NCBI GenBank assembly: GCA_964036275.1
Contig: OZ038433.1
Span: forward strand, 5,249,048 to 5,313,047
From: Litoditis marina
Taxonomy: Eukaryota > Nematoda > Chromadorea > Rhabditida > Rhabditidae
Length of the DNA: 64,000 nt
Direction of reading: 5' to 3'
The notes below the pieces were generated by a model, which made no database searches, had not been told where the DNA came from, and saw only the letters and a list, made by a program, of their open reading frames with translations. Each line of letters opens with the position of its first letter. Position 1 is the first letter of the stretch. Position numbers and translations under genes: made by a program. Positions 35,467 to 49,300 of this stretch are shown here, in pieces.

Positions 35467-37334
35467 TCAACGTGTAGTCGTATTGCATTTTCGTTTTACG
35501 AACGTTAGAATCTAAGATCTTATTGCTTCTTCCCTAAATTTCCCGGAACGTCTATGTAGTCAATACTGTTGAAAACTTTGTATTTGTTGAGTGTTCGGGA
35601 GCTTCAACTAAGATACTGGTCCTCTCCTATTATTGTTTAAAAAGTAAACATTTTTCTAGTCATTCTGCAACTTAGTGACGCGACTTTTTCACGCAACCGC
35701 CTCACCCGCGTTATTATGATTTATTCGCCTGCTTCTTCAGCTGTGATGGCTATGCTTCTATGACATCGCGGTTGAGTGCAACATGCGTATAATTTTTTCC
35801 GTAGTGCGTTGTAAATATTATGGGTCTTTTCAGTTATTCTGATCTATTTCGAGATTGTTTCCAATGTGCAATGCCAGTAAAGGTTTTATTACGTTTATTT
35901 TTCATAACATCATAGTATGCCAATCCAGTAACTTGTATGTTCAAGAAACTCGGTGAAAATGAATAGTTTTACATTGTGATCTATGTTCTCTACACACCAC
36001 TAAGGAATCCGGTAAACAGCATGCATCTTGTAAACAGCGGACAATTCCTCTGCCATGCGTCACTAATCAAACTGGTAGTGAAATGTTTGCTAAAAGCCCA
36101 GCCTATTCAAAATGAGCAAATATAAACAACTCTCAACCGAGATTGTTACCAGTAGAACACCACCAAAACACATGACGTAGGTTGTGTCTTTACTAGTATT
36201 GTGAAAAGGGATATAGTCCATTTCATCCCCACTGATACCCATTGTCATCGTGCCAGGGTTTTCTGATGACTATTTTTTAGTGCAGCTGCAGACATAAGTA
36301 TATATTTTGCAGACATAAGTAAAGACATTTCTCATTTACATGTTCTTATGGAACTGAACAACCTCTAACAGAGATTTGCAGTTTTTTGAGAAGCTCCAAA
36401 GTGGCTAAAAATCGCTTGAAATATTTATTGGCCCGCTGCCATGTCTCAGTGGGAATGGCCGGAACTATGAGTTTTACGGAAGTTGCAAAAGTTATCTAAC
36501 TTCTAGCGTTTGCGTACCTCAAATGCACTGGAAATTCGTGTTCCTACTGTACGAGTCTCAGTAGGTATGAAAAAGTCTATACCTCATTGACATACGTTGT
36601 GGTTGTGATTGTGTCCAATGTCTTGTGCTGAAATTCTGTGTATTTCAAACTTGAATTATTGCACTTTTAGGAATATTTATTAGTTTCGCCAGAAATCATC
36701 AGTCATGGAACATGTACAACGCAATTAAGTAGAAAAACACACAAAGACATGATAATTCAATTGAAAACAAAAATGTATTGATTTATATAAATTGATTTAC
36801 ACAAAGACATGATAATTCAATTGAAAACAAAAATGTATTGATTTATATAAATTATGTAGATTAGTGAAGTGAGAAAAACGGGAAAGGCACAATAAATGAG
36901 TTAAAGTACGATTTTGCCGGAGAGGTATATAAAAACACATTGATCCAACACTGGGTCGAGTATCACAATAAGAGAATAACAATGTAACTAAACGACGTAT
37001 ATAATAGTCAAACAACACAAACATTTGTCGAAGTTAAAAAATGCAAAAAGCTTATAGCTTCGTGCTACATAATTCATCAAAAGAGATCGTTCACGCAAAA
37101 TGAAGCAAACTATCGTAGCAAAAATGGAGCAAGCAACGTTACTAAATACTTATACAAACAAATACGAAAATACTTGTGTTGCTGTTTGTGCAACTTGCAC
37201 ATATCCGATTGAATGAAAAGAAGATTTCACTCGTAGTGGTTTTCTCATTTCATCGTCTATGCACCTTTTCAACAAACTTCACGTTTCACATATCTTGAAA
37301 AGTGTGATTTTAATTAACAATTTTTCTTCTGTGC
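35467..37334. other. Convergent 3' flanks of genes B and C
   Basis: No coding exon. It should contain both 3'UTRs. The nearest AATAAA noticed on the minus strand is at 36676-36681, about 650 bases after the gene C stop. On the plus strand no canonical signal was seen near the gene B stop. It also holds a 60-bp tandem duplication and the right end of a TATAGTCT-type element (about 36546-36589). Confidence 0.6.
36739..36853. repeat. 60-bp tandem duplication
   Basis: ACACAAAGACATGATAATTC and the following bases, 55 in all, occur twice at a 60-base period (36739-36793 and 36799-36853) with no mismatch in the repeated part. Confidence 0.9.
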
Positions 37335-40300
37335 CTAAACAGAAGTGTTGAAGCCATGTAGCTGACTCTGTCCGAAACTATCCGGCGTGGATCCGTGCGA
37401 GCTCAGCGGTTGCTTTTCCGTCCTGAAAAACGACACAACTTTGATATTGGAATAAACGTTACGTTTACGTTTACGTTCACGACACAGCGTGCTTCCACAT
37501 CGAGAATCTAGCCAACGTGGTTAAGGAATTTCATATGTCCCAAGTCAATCAATCGGTTGTCTCATCTTCTTTTTGACCACCCCATTGTGGAATCAGGCTG
37601 TGAAGACGGCGAATCCGTCAAAACGTCGCCACTAATAAACATCTACATTACCCCGTGTTCCGGTTCAATTAAGAAACCCAACACTGTAAAATATGCTGAG
37701 GTTCATCGATAGCGGAACATGGAAACCGCACTTCCATCGTTTTTTGTAGTTCCATCAATAATGTACGGATTCCAAAGCGAAGAAGTCGGTATGATCATGA
37801 ATATGGCTTTCGAAACTACCCATGAATAACCCATCTACTTATTATGACTTACCTCGGCAGGGGTGAGTAGGTGGTATCTCCGTTTCTTCTCATTATGTCC
37901 GTGTACTGGGGCTTCTCTTGAAGAGGCTCCGTCTCGAAAGACTGCAAGAAAGTATGAATACCAAAGGTTCACGGTAAACTGAATGTCATATTGTACTATT
38001 TGCACTCTCTATAAGTTTTGAGATAAATTGATAAAGTTATTTGAGCAATGCTTGCTTCATACCAATGTGAAATCGCGTTTCTTCGCTAACACATCATTCC
38101 TTACGAATTGTCGTTATAACTTGTTCTATGATTATCTCATGCAGTTCTCCATATTAAAGCACTTCCAAGGTTCATTATTTTTTCTATTGTTTCCACTGTC
38201 TTTTTTCTAAATCTCACCGGGGGTCCGTATTTGCCTTGTTTGAAGGACGGCGCCTGGCTGTTCGTCTCGAAAGTGTTGTTGTCCTGCTCCGCCCTTCGCT
38301 TCTTCTTCACGCACCAACAACACAGGAAGATGAACACGATGAACTGGAACATACAATGTTGTTCTCACTCTCCAGTATCTTTTCGTAGCGTTCATCTCAC
38401 GTTTTACACGCCAACACGATGCTCGCTGATTATACAATATGCATTTTTGGCCAAAACAGGCTGCTAAATCTGACCGAGAGAGATGTTCTGCATTTCTGTC
38501 TCACAGAAACTTCATCTTCTAAATTAGACGAACGAATCAGTTTAGTATGATGATGACTGTTCAGATAAGTTTGTTGGCAAAATATTTCGACTTCCATAAG
38601 TGGAATTTCTTTCGATGTAATGATAAAATATGCAATCACAAGGATACTGTTGTGGACACTTCGGAGGTGATCCAAGGTGTTTGTTGTATAAACTCACGAA
38701 TATGCATGCGAGAGTTCCGAAAATGGCGGCCAGCCAGATGAAGAAGTTCTCCTTCTGTCGGGACCGACACCACGGCTGCGCCCCCTTATTCCACTCGAAT
38801 CGGTACTCGTTCGGTCGGTTGTAGTCGACGACAATACCGCCTGAAATCATCGATAAGCATTACAGAACGTTTTTTTATAAATCTTGAAAGAATGAAAATA
38901 ACTTCACTGTTTTAAGTGAAATTTCAATCTCGTCATGGATACATCTCGTAAAAGTACCGCTCCTGCTACTGACCACTGTCAGTATTGTGCTTGTTGTAAT
39001 TTGTGATTAAAGTTTTGTCATACTGGGTAATCTCGATGCTCAAGGAACTAATTCGAAGCATGGGTCAATTTTGTTTCTAACCGGAATGTTTTGTTGAACG
39101 TTTTCTTTTTTTCCTGAGCAGATCATCAAAATGTAAAGAGAAACAGATAACCGGTTACCAAAAAATAGTAGATTATTCGAAAACTGGGTTAATTGACCAA
39201 ACACCTTGTGCTTACATTTGTATTCGTGAACTCCCTTGATCCAATGCGACTGGAAACATTCGAATCTGGCAACATCGCCCTGCATGTAGGCAGAATACAT
39301 GGAAGACGTTTTCGTCAGATACTCCGGATACTCGATATTGATCGGACCGCAGCTGTTGTCTGCAACACAGAAGAAAGTCAGACACATCGTAGGCAAATCG
39401 TCAGACACATCGTAGGCAAATCGATACACATGTTGAACATAGACAGCCTTCCCGAAATCACTCAATTTCGAATCTGTGACTTTACGTTTTCAACAAGGTG
39501 AAGAATGAAGTGCCCCGTTACTAACGTAAAGGTTTTCGTATGTTTTGTGTATTGTGGACAATAAATTGGTTTCCGATGTTGTATTCCGGTTAATTTAGTT
39601 GTATTGCAATTAATGCCCACATGTTCGTGTAGCGTCCAGTCGTTCGGCTGTGAACACGTTCCACTCCGTCTTCGATTGCATTCCCAAGACCTGAAATCAA
39701 AAACAACTTACAAAAAGCAAGTGAGTAATCACATTTCGTCGAGAAGTTCTCATAAGCTGCTTCACCTTCCCTTACGTTACGTTACGTTACGTTACGTTAC
39801 GTTACGTTACGTTACGTTACGTTACGTTACGTTACGTTACGTTACGTTACGTTACGTTACGTTACGTTACGTTACGTTACGTTACGTTGCTTCACTCGTT
39901 AGAGGGCCATCAGGATGAAATTACCTTAGCGTTCAACGTGGCATAGTCGAATTGGCAGGAGACGGAGTCCCCGCACTCGGAGATGATGGCCCCCGGGTTG
40001 TCGGGACACTGGTGGATACCGTACTGCTCCGTCAGCTGGGACTGCATCGGCTGCTGGTTCACTGGAAAAAATCATGCTCACACACATGTTGCTGAAAGTT
40101 CAGGAAACACCCTCTTTCTTATCATTCGTTGTATTTTGAATTCTGAAATTAGGTTTTCATGTATTTTTTATTAAATCCATTCTACACGTATGTAATCTTG
40201 ATATTGTGCTGACGTAATTCTACATGGATAATGAATACTTATTTCTTGGTGAAACCAGAAACGGTCTTTTTGAATCGAAACTACAAAAAGCGATGTACAA

Positions 40301-43300
40301 TCAAAAATGGTTTTTCTTGAAGAATAGTTACATGCTAGACGGGAAAAAAGGATCTTTGTTGCGCTGAAAGCACCGAAATACATCAAGAAAGTAGTTCTGC
40401 ACGGGTCTACAGTGACTTTAATATCTGATGATTCATTTAGACCACGCCATTTAGACCAGCATCATCAAAATTTTATTTTAAGTAATGAAGTTTTATATTA
40501 GGTTATTTTATTTGAACAAAATATAATTGTGTCACTAGGACTTTTGGATGGTGGTATGATAAGGCTGAGCACATTAACCTAATCATAATGAAGTTTTGTC
40601 ATGGTTTATCAAAACAAAATCATGAAATTCTAACAAAACATACCGAGAACATTCTGTTGTAGATCACGACAGTTCTGTACTTGTTGGTTGAGAGATTGAC
40701 CGGTGACGGCATGGAAACGCCAGATTCCACTGCAAATTTCGAACTTTCAGATTTGATGAAGTTTAGTAAAACTATAAGTCACGTGAAACTCATATACCTG
40801 TGTTTTCCATGTGCCACGCAAAATTTTTATCACAACTGATCGTGAAGTTACAATTTATAAAGTGTAGTTCGAAACAGCTAAATTCTTCACAATTCCAACC
40901 ATGTTTTCGTTCATCAAGTTTTCGTTCATCAAAATGTGACTTTCATTCATAACGATTTCGGAATAGTACATTTTCATAGAATGTTGCAAATGAGCAGCTC
41001 ACGTTTGATATTTGGGAGCGGTACTGAATATGGGGCTGCTCTTCATGGAAGCTTCAGGGAACACCTGTAAAGTTTGTTAAACTTTTTGTAAAAGGTATCA
41101 AAGAGCGTTGGCAAAATCACTCGTTTCGGTTTCTAGTTTTCTCAAAAAAAATCCATTCGGTTTTCGAATGTGAATCATAATTTGAAAATATTGTTGTTTG
41201 CATTTTGTCGAACCTCAAACTTTTTGTCCTCGTCTCTGCTAGTTGTGAACATATTCTCGGTTGGCAGTCCCTGGTTGTTGCTCGAGGCCATGTTCTGATC
41301 ACTGCCAGGCTCACCCGATCCCTGCACACGGTCTGAAATGGTCCCGTTACGAATATGGGTATTGATTTTTGAACTGGTCTAATCCAAATCTACCGTACTT
41401 TAATTTTCAAGCAAAGTATGTCTAAGTACGCGTTTGTCTGCCTGATTCCGGAAAATCGATGTTCTGAAACTACGGTAACTTATCCGTTAGACCTTTCATT
41501 CTTTCACACTACGGTGATGTATCTAGTTCATTAAAATGGAAGTGGATTTAAAGTTATGACCCAAAACCTACACATCTGTATGATTTGTTGTCGGTACTGT
41601 TCGGAGTTGACATCATTGAATGTGAGTGACTGTAGATAGCTATTGGATGTTTGGTCGGGGAACGGCCGCATCAGGCCGGACACACGAGGGATGTTGTATC
41701 TGGATTGGAATTAGACAATAATTTATAATGAAATTTTAAATTCTCAAACCTTTTTATTGGTCCTCAAGTAATCTACAAAAAAAAATCGGTTTACTCCAGG
41801 ATTATATTAGCACACAACACCTCGGTAAAGTTTTGTATGACCAAAAGAATTAGAATTAAAATGTACCTCTGCCGCAATTCGACTTCTCGCGTTTTGTCTC
41901 CGTCGGGACGCTGAAAGTTCAATTATTATGAATCGCCCAACAAGAATTTTTTGTGTATATGTAATTTGCTCATAAGAAGTTTTTTTAAGAAATCTAGAAA
42001 ATCTGACGTATGTAAATATCAAAAACTAAGAGTCTCAGTACTTGTTAATTCAGCTATCGAAATGCAACCGCGTTTTGAATAGCGGAAAATCGTTTTTTAA
42101 GTGGGTATTGGAAGTAAAAACAGTTCACGTTCCAGGGACTGAAGTTTCACTGACCACTCCATACTGTGCGGGTACACTGAGGGCGACGTTGAGTATTCCC
42201 ATGCTCTCCTGGTAGTTTTGCAACCGATCGATATCCAGGGCGTACGACTCGCGAACTCTGATTCCGATCTGGGCCTCCTCGAGGATGACGTAGATTTCCG
42301 GCTGACCACGTTCCACGTTGTTCACGTAGACGAGAACTCCTGGAGAATTAGTTATTGAACCTTTTGTTTAAATTTCTACTAAATTCAAATGTAGATGTTG
42401 AAACAAAACACTCATACACTTCACCGAACGGAACCTTCTATCTTTTTAGAAGTTATTTGTCCATTCGATTCAATTTAATTGGTATTCCTGTGCTGAAAAA
42501 AGAAAAACTATGTTTTTTTGTTCTCCATTATCTAGTGTGCGGCTACGGGCCATTCTCTTCGAATAGCAACCCACCCTTGAATCGCTGAATCCTCATGGTG
42601 TCGAAGTATCTTAAAATGTTTCCGACAATAATACTGGTCCGGTACCGGAACCGTCTGGTGTCCTTCCTGGCTATCACGTGGACTCTGTCTGTCCCGGTGG
42701 CCTCCAGGACCACCCCTGTGATAACTGTGGCATTGGTGGGCTGCACCAGGTCCTGCTGACCCATGTAGCGACCCAGCAGACCTGCAACACACTTAATGCT
42801 TAAAACACCATACATATTATGTAAAACTGGACAAACACAGTATTTCAGTAAAACAATCAAGCCATCGTGTGAAAATATAATATTCGAAGTGGAATACCCT
42901 TACGAATTTGTTCTAGTTAATTCTTAGTGAACAGATCACTACGAGATAAATAGGAGAAGTTGAGTTAGTGATAAAGCAGAAAATTGCAACTAGAACTAAC
43001 AAACTCTTAGAGAACCATTTTTGATAAGCATGATCACTTTTTTTTAAATTTGTAGTTATAAGTTACCACAAAGAGTATATACTCACTGAAGTCGACTCTC
43101 CGGTTAGGATATCTCTCCAGTCGGACTTGTACTTTGACCTCGGGGGTTGTTGTAGTCTGTGGAATATAGAGATAGTTGAATACTCCTGGTTCACTGAAGA
43201 TGAACTTGTCGTTGTCGATTGTATTGAAAGTACCCGCGCCAATACCCTCTCCTGAAATGAAAAGTTATTTGAACAAGAAAAGATAGTTGTGAATTCTTCA

Positions 43301-46300
43301 AAACATGTTCGAAGCAGTTTTCTAATGTAATCACCAAATATGCCTTATATGAATGATTTTGGAAATTTTAACTCATTCACAAATAGTGTAGCAGGTGAAA
43401 CATTTGTAAATTTGGCAGCCGCTACTATCTTCTCTAACTATGCTATATTTGTATTGTGATTCTATCCTACATATGTCCTAGCCAATATCTTCATCTTATG
43501 GCTGTGCTATCCTTTGTTCTATAGCTGAAGGATAGTTTCTACCGTATGCAGGTGGTTGGTATGCTTGACAGCCACTAGACGGTCTTCTCCAATAGAACAT
43601 TTGACAGCGGAACTCGGCATATTTACAACACAGGAAATACGGCATGTAGTCGTGTTGGAAGGCAGAAAGACCGGGCACCTAAAAGAATGAAAAAATTGAA
43701 CTTCAAAAAAAGTTAAATTCACACCGAGAATTGCTTGACATCCTCATTAAACTTTTTGATGTGTATTTTGAACTTTAGACCAGAATTCAATTGGAAGTTC
43801 AATACACACTTTACTTTACCCAGAATGAAAACTTTTGGCTGAGTTCATGCTCACGCGGACAGAACAAGTGTCCTACGCTCAATCAACTTTTGAAATCCAA
43901 GAACTCTGAACATCTGTTTTTTGACAGGATTTTTGACTGGAATTTTACTTTCTGTCACAAAACAGTGAAACATTGAAACTCTGCAGAATTATGAATACAA
44001 GTTCATTTTTTAACACTGGTTGATCACACCAACGACCAACCTCGTACTGTCCCTGATAGGGAGATGTTCCGAACTCGTAGGCTCTCATGGGGAATCCCGG
44101 GTTATAAGGAACCTCGGGGGTCACCTAGAATACACATAAATACAATTGAGTCTATATACACTCACATTCAGTACACGTCTATCAAAGTATAGTATAGTAT
44201 ATAGTATCATAATCAACGTAAGTACGTAGGCTCAATGCACTATGCTCAATGTAATATGCGTATGATATTCGGAGATTACTTAGCCATTTCATTGATGAAT
44301 CTATCACAATTCATTTCTGATTTCTGACTTGAGTGAAGATTGATTCAGGTGACCTACCTTGATAACCGGTTGGTAACTGGTCTGCATCAAATGTCCCGCA
44401 TCATCATAGCAGCACACTTGACCGTAGTGGGTAGGGAATCGACTGAAATATTGAATTTATTCAAAGTGAAAGAAACTTAATGTTTGCCAAGACTGGTTCT
44501 GTATTTTTAACTGGACATAACTGTCATTGAACGCAATCACGTTTTCGACACGTCCTAATCTGCATTATCATACCGTAACCACCCAAAATCTTCTCTCCAT
44601 ACAAGCGCTATAGCTCAGCGACCGTGCCGGACAACATCCCGGCACCTTATCTCAACCTGCGTCTCTCGGTTTGCCTACTATTTCGCGACACTCGTATCCA
44701 GGCGGGATGTGAGAGCAGCGAAATAGGGACTAGCGTATGCCGGAGAAGATGCAGGAGTAGAGCGGCCAGGAGGTTTATAAGTCTCCTTTTTCACATACCG
44801 CTATACCCTCTAAACTAGGGTAAAGAAGGCAAAAGTCAACCTTAACCCGGAATTCTCTTACATTTGGCCTCATGACTACTCACGCTGTGTTCTCGCTGGC
44901 GAAGTCTTGTCCGTTTCCGGCGTAGGATCCGTAGATGTTCTGTGCGGACATGTAACAGTTTCTGGCTCCAATTGAAGTTGTACAGGTGACGTCACGGAAT
45001 GCCTGACAGGGTGATTATTGAGTTTGTGCTGGTTCAATTACAACTTACAGCATTTATTGATATCATACGATTTGATCACGATATAGATATACTGTACTGT
45101 TCCTATGAGACAACCTATGAGATGTATTGGAATTTGATACGTTTTGTCCGATAGTTTCACCGAGGTTTCATATCTACGAAAATATTAATGCTTCCTGAGG
45201 CAGTAAGTTACTTTTGAACTTCGAAATATAGTCATTTTATGTATTTGTGATTGCTCGTCGGTTTGTGGTTTAACATTCGTATTTTGTACCTGTGAGCATC
45301 TGGGATGAGGCATGAATCGGCCCAGATCGGCCATGGCCTGTTTCTCGATGCACGGACAGGAAGAGTTCGTCTCGGTGTCTCGAATGAAGTTCCACTGAGC
45401 ACCGTCTTCATTGTACCTGAAACAGCAAAGTTTAGAGAAATTTTTTTTTCGGATATCTAACCTAATTGCACCGTTAAATTTTGTTTTTTTCACCGTCCTT
45501 TCCTGTAGTCAAGTTTGTTATTTAATGATATAATCGCTTTATTCGACTCTCATTTTCATAGACATGTATCAGACATTACTGGCAAATGTTATATGTTTCG
45601 CTCAGTTCTGTTTTCTTAAAGAAGGACAATTACATGGTCCAATCACAACGCTTCAGTCCTTTAAACTGCCTTACATTTTTCAATTGCAGTTTAAAGGACC
45701 GTTGACACGGGATTGGTCCACATAATGGTCCTGTTTTGAGCTAGAATTTCATCATTTACGTGCAATCCTATGCTAAAATGCTCGTTTTTTTCAGTTCCCG
45801 ACACCGAAAACGCGTCAACCCACCAGTCATGGCACATTTCGAGTGACTTCTGCTTGACGAATTCCACTCTCGCCGCTTCGTCGTTTTCGTTGTAAGTCGT
45901 ATCGCGGAACTTCGGATTGTCCGTAGTCCACAACCAATGGATGGAAATGGGCGCCGAGACGAGGCTGGAAAATCAATACGCATAAATTACGTGCATCGGG
46001 GCGCAATTCTTCTCAAAATATTTGGATTCATTTGTTTGAAGCACTGGTTGTCACAAATTGTTGAAGTTTGATCTACAAACAAAACAAAACTTCTTAATAG
46101 CGCCGTCGGGCGGATCAAATTACTAATACATCATGCATAACTAAATGACATCTAAACTAGAAGTAAGCTGACTAGTCACGTGAAGTCTGCATTACAATAA
46201 GAATCGTGCACTTTGTTGCACGTTTCTAAGTTCTCCTGTGTTTAAAGTGTTCTAGGTGACTGTGCGATTGACTAACAGTATATGCTGCACCGGCTAGAGC

Positions 46301-49300
46301 GATTTTTATGAAAATGTTGGTTCGAGAAAACACAATATAAAGAGTTAGACATTACCACGTCTATAGGGTTTGCACTATCAAACGTATGTCTAATTCCGCT
46401 GTGTAGTTCATCCTATCACTTCTCAATCTAGATGAAACTACAACAATGAGGGGTCGCTCTCTATCTGTAGCACGTGGAGTTCACGTAGAACGAGATATAC
46501 CACATTCTTTAAGAAACACGTACCCAGATAGAAGAGTCTGTTCCGTGTTTTGTTCGCTGTTCGGCTTGATTGGCGCCAACTTCAGGTATCCGAATCGATA
46601 GTTGTACAGCTCGTTCTGTCGTTGCCAGTCGTTCAGATACCATTGCTCCACCTGGAAAATCAATACGTATGATTCGTGCACCGCTCATCATACATGACTC
46701 AGTAATGTCGTATAAACGTTGAATTCTTGCGTGCAATGATTATAGTCTGTTTCACGCAACAATAGCCCTCTACAGTAAGCTTGCGAATCTTTCAAGCAAA
46801 TTTTTGATATTTTCTAGGTATGGAAAATAGTTCAAACTTTGTGATTTTGTTCTCCACATTTGTTAACACGAGCCTAGAAAACCGTGAATCTAAAAGTTCG
46901 TCTGATTAATAGATAAACATCCTTGAATATTCGAAAGATTACTGTAGAAAGTTATCGATTGGTGAAACGGAGTATATACGTGTTCGTACCCCAGCTGGAG
47001 TTTGATCTACAGACCGAAAATACGTCCAAATCCGATTGGAACAAACTTGTTTTTCAACCTGCTTTACCACTGTCCCTATTTAGTCGTCATTAACGAAAAG
47101 GCGTGAGGGTACTGTATATCTCAGTTTTCGCTGTGTACGAACACGTATATTCGATTCGAAAGCTTGTACGAATCTTTTGCTCGCACGTTCGATTCCGGCG
47201 AGAGACAAAAATTCATAAATTTGGCACCCCCTATAGCTAACTTATTCGTTCACCTTGAGATTATAAATTTTACCTGATAGATGTTGATTCTTTCTTCCTG
47301 TGGCTTCCATCTATACTCGTAAGTATTTCTATTGGAGTAACTGGCCAATCGGCACAAAACGCGATGTTCGGGACGGAACTTTTTGATCTGGAAGAAAATG
47401 TAAACGAGGTTACTTGAAAACAGGAAAACTATCCTTGAACTGTTTCAAGTTGGAAACCAGGTCGTTTTCTCAATGTTCAACCTTTTAACATGAGTCATAC
47501 ATCACCGTGTACCTATTTGTCTGGTACAGTTGCCTGTGATAGTTCTGTTCTTGTTCTGTTCTTGTTTTTTCTGATTGTATCGTGGTGAAAACTACCATTT
47601 ATTAGTATAAAAAACGAGTGTAAAGAAAGTAAAGATTAGTTTTGGATAAATATGTACAAGAAATATAAAAGAAGTCCAATAAAAATATTTTGAGGAAAAC
47701 TCTAATCTCGCTCGGTTTAGAATTTCAAAAAAGGATACCGAGTTTTTGGTTGTCGGAAGAAAACTTCTGACTGCGACTCACAATAATCTAGCTTATACTC
47801 CGTTGTTTTCAAGAGAAGCGAGATTAGCATTTTCCTCAAAATATTTTTATTGGACTTCTTTTATATTTCTTGTACATATTTATCCAAAACTAATCTTTAC
47901 TTTCTTTACACTCGTTTTTTATACTAATTGAACTCTTTTTCTATGGTTACGAAGTAACGGTCATTTTTGATAAAAAATAATATTTTTGAACAATAAGCTA
48001 AACAAGGAAAGTTATGTTTTTCTATTGGAGTTTCAAACCGTGCCGTAGTGCAGAACGTTTGGTGTAGTTGTAACCTCGTTCAAGTGATAGCAAATTCTCC
48101 ACTCTAGACTCCAGGCAGGAATCGAACCTTCGTTCGCCGTGCGTGAATAGAGCGTTTATCCAATCCGCCAATGAGACATGTGAATAGGAGTGAAAACCAA
48201 GCTGTACCCGCCTGTCATGAGTTCGTCATTGGAAAACGTCTTCCTACTACACGTTAAACTGTTCTTTCATTTTTATTTTCACGAAACCGGTCTATCCATG
48301 ATTTTTTGCGAGACCATTTTTGGCTCTCTCACACGTAATATTCAAATTTCAGACATACCTGAAAAATACGTATACCTCAACTTTTTTAGAGCTTTTCAAA
48401 AATGTAAGTATTTTTTGAATAAGTTAGTTTTGTGCGAAACTATGCCGAGATTTGAGGAGGCGGACACTTTTGTCGCCGGCGCCGCAGCCGCCGCCCCGCA
48501 CGGAAGCCATTCTTGCGAGACGTTGGGCCCTCTAACTCCTCTTAATAAATTCTACTTGGAACGTGAACTTAGTATCTTGTAGACGTGTTGCCCTTCAGTG
48601 ATTCATGCAAAAATCTAAGAAAATGGTCGACGTACTTTGAAGAAAATTGTAATAATCTGTTTTGTATTGTCTGCAGACCTTTGAACAAAAACTAATCTGC
48701 GCAGCGCTCCGCGCTGCGCACGATTAGACGACATGTCTTTACTGTTTCTGTTGTTGTGCTGTGCTTCTCCATTATGTCACTATATTTAGTTTTTTCTCTT
48801 GGTTTCCAGGTTTCCACTATTTACACGCTTCCAAATGCGTGATAAATTATCATCATCAACAACATAGGCTGCACTAACTATACAGTTAGTCAATTGCACA
48901 GTCACGTGAAACATGGTAAACACAGCAGCGCTGAGAAACGTGCAATGACAAAGTGCACGATACCTCATTAGAATGCCAACTTTACGTGACAATTCAATTG
49001 ACTTCTAGTATAAACGTTTTTCTCAATGTTAAACCTTTTAACATGAGTTATACATCACCATGAACCTATTTGTCTGGTATAGTTGCCTGTGCTAGTTCTG
49101 TTCTTGTTCACTTTCTGATTGTATCGTGGTGAAAACTACCATTTAGACATACATATTTTTACTGTTCCCGTTGTTGTGGCTGCACTAACTAAGTAAAACA
49201 AACAGTGAAACCATCGAAACCAACTAACCTTATCGTCCTTATACTCTCTGTAGCCGATGACGTATAGACCGAGTTGTACACTGTACATCGCATCGTCGCT

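Noticed and set aside
39772..39888. Possible telomeric repeat
   Set aside because: The unit is TTACG, not TTAGGC, and it lies inside an intron of an intact gene.
39604..39918. 104-codon frame with repeated VTLRY
   Set aside because: Translation of the TTACG microsatellite and antisense to exon 31 of gene C.
42532..42860. Open frames of 86 and 105 codons, minus strand
   Set aside because: They overlap exon 23 of gene C (42575-42781). The 105-codon frame is the exon read on into its introns, and the 86-codon one is a shifted frame.
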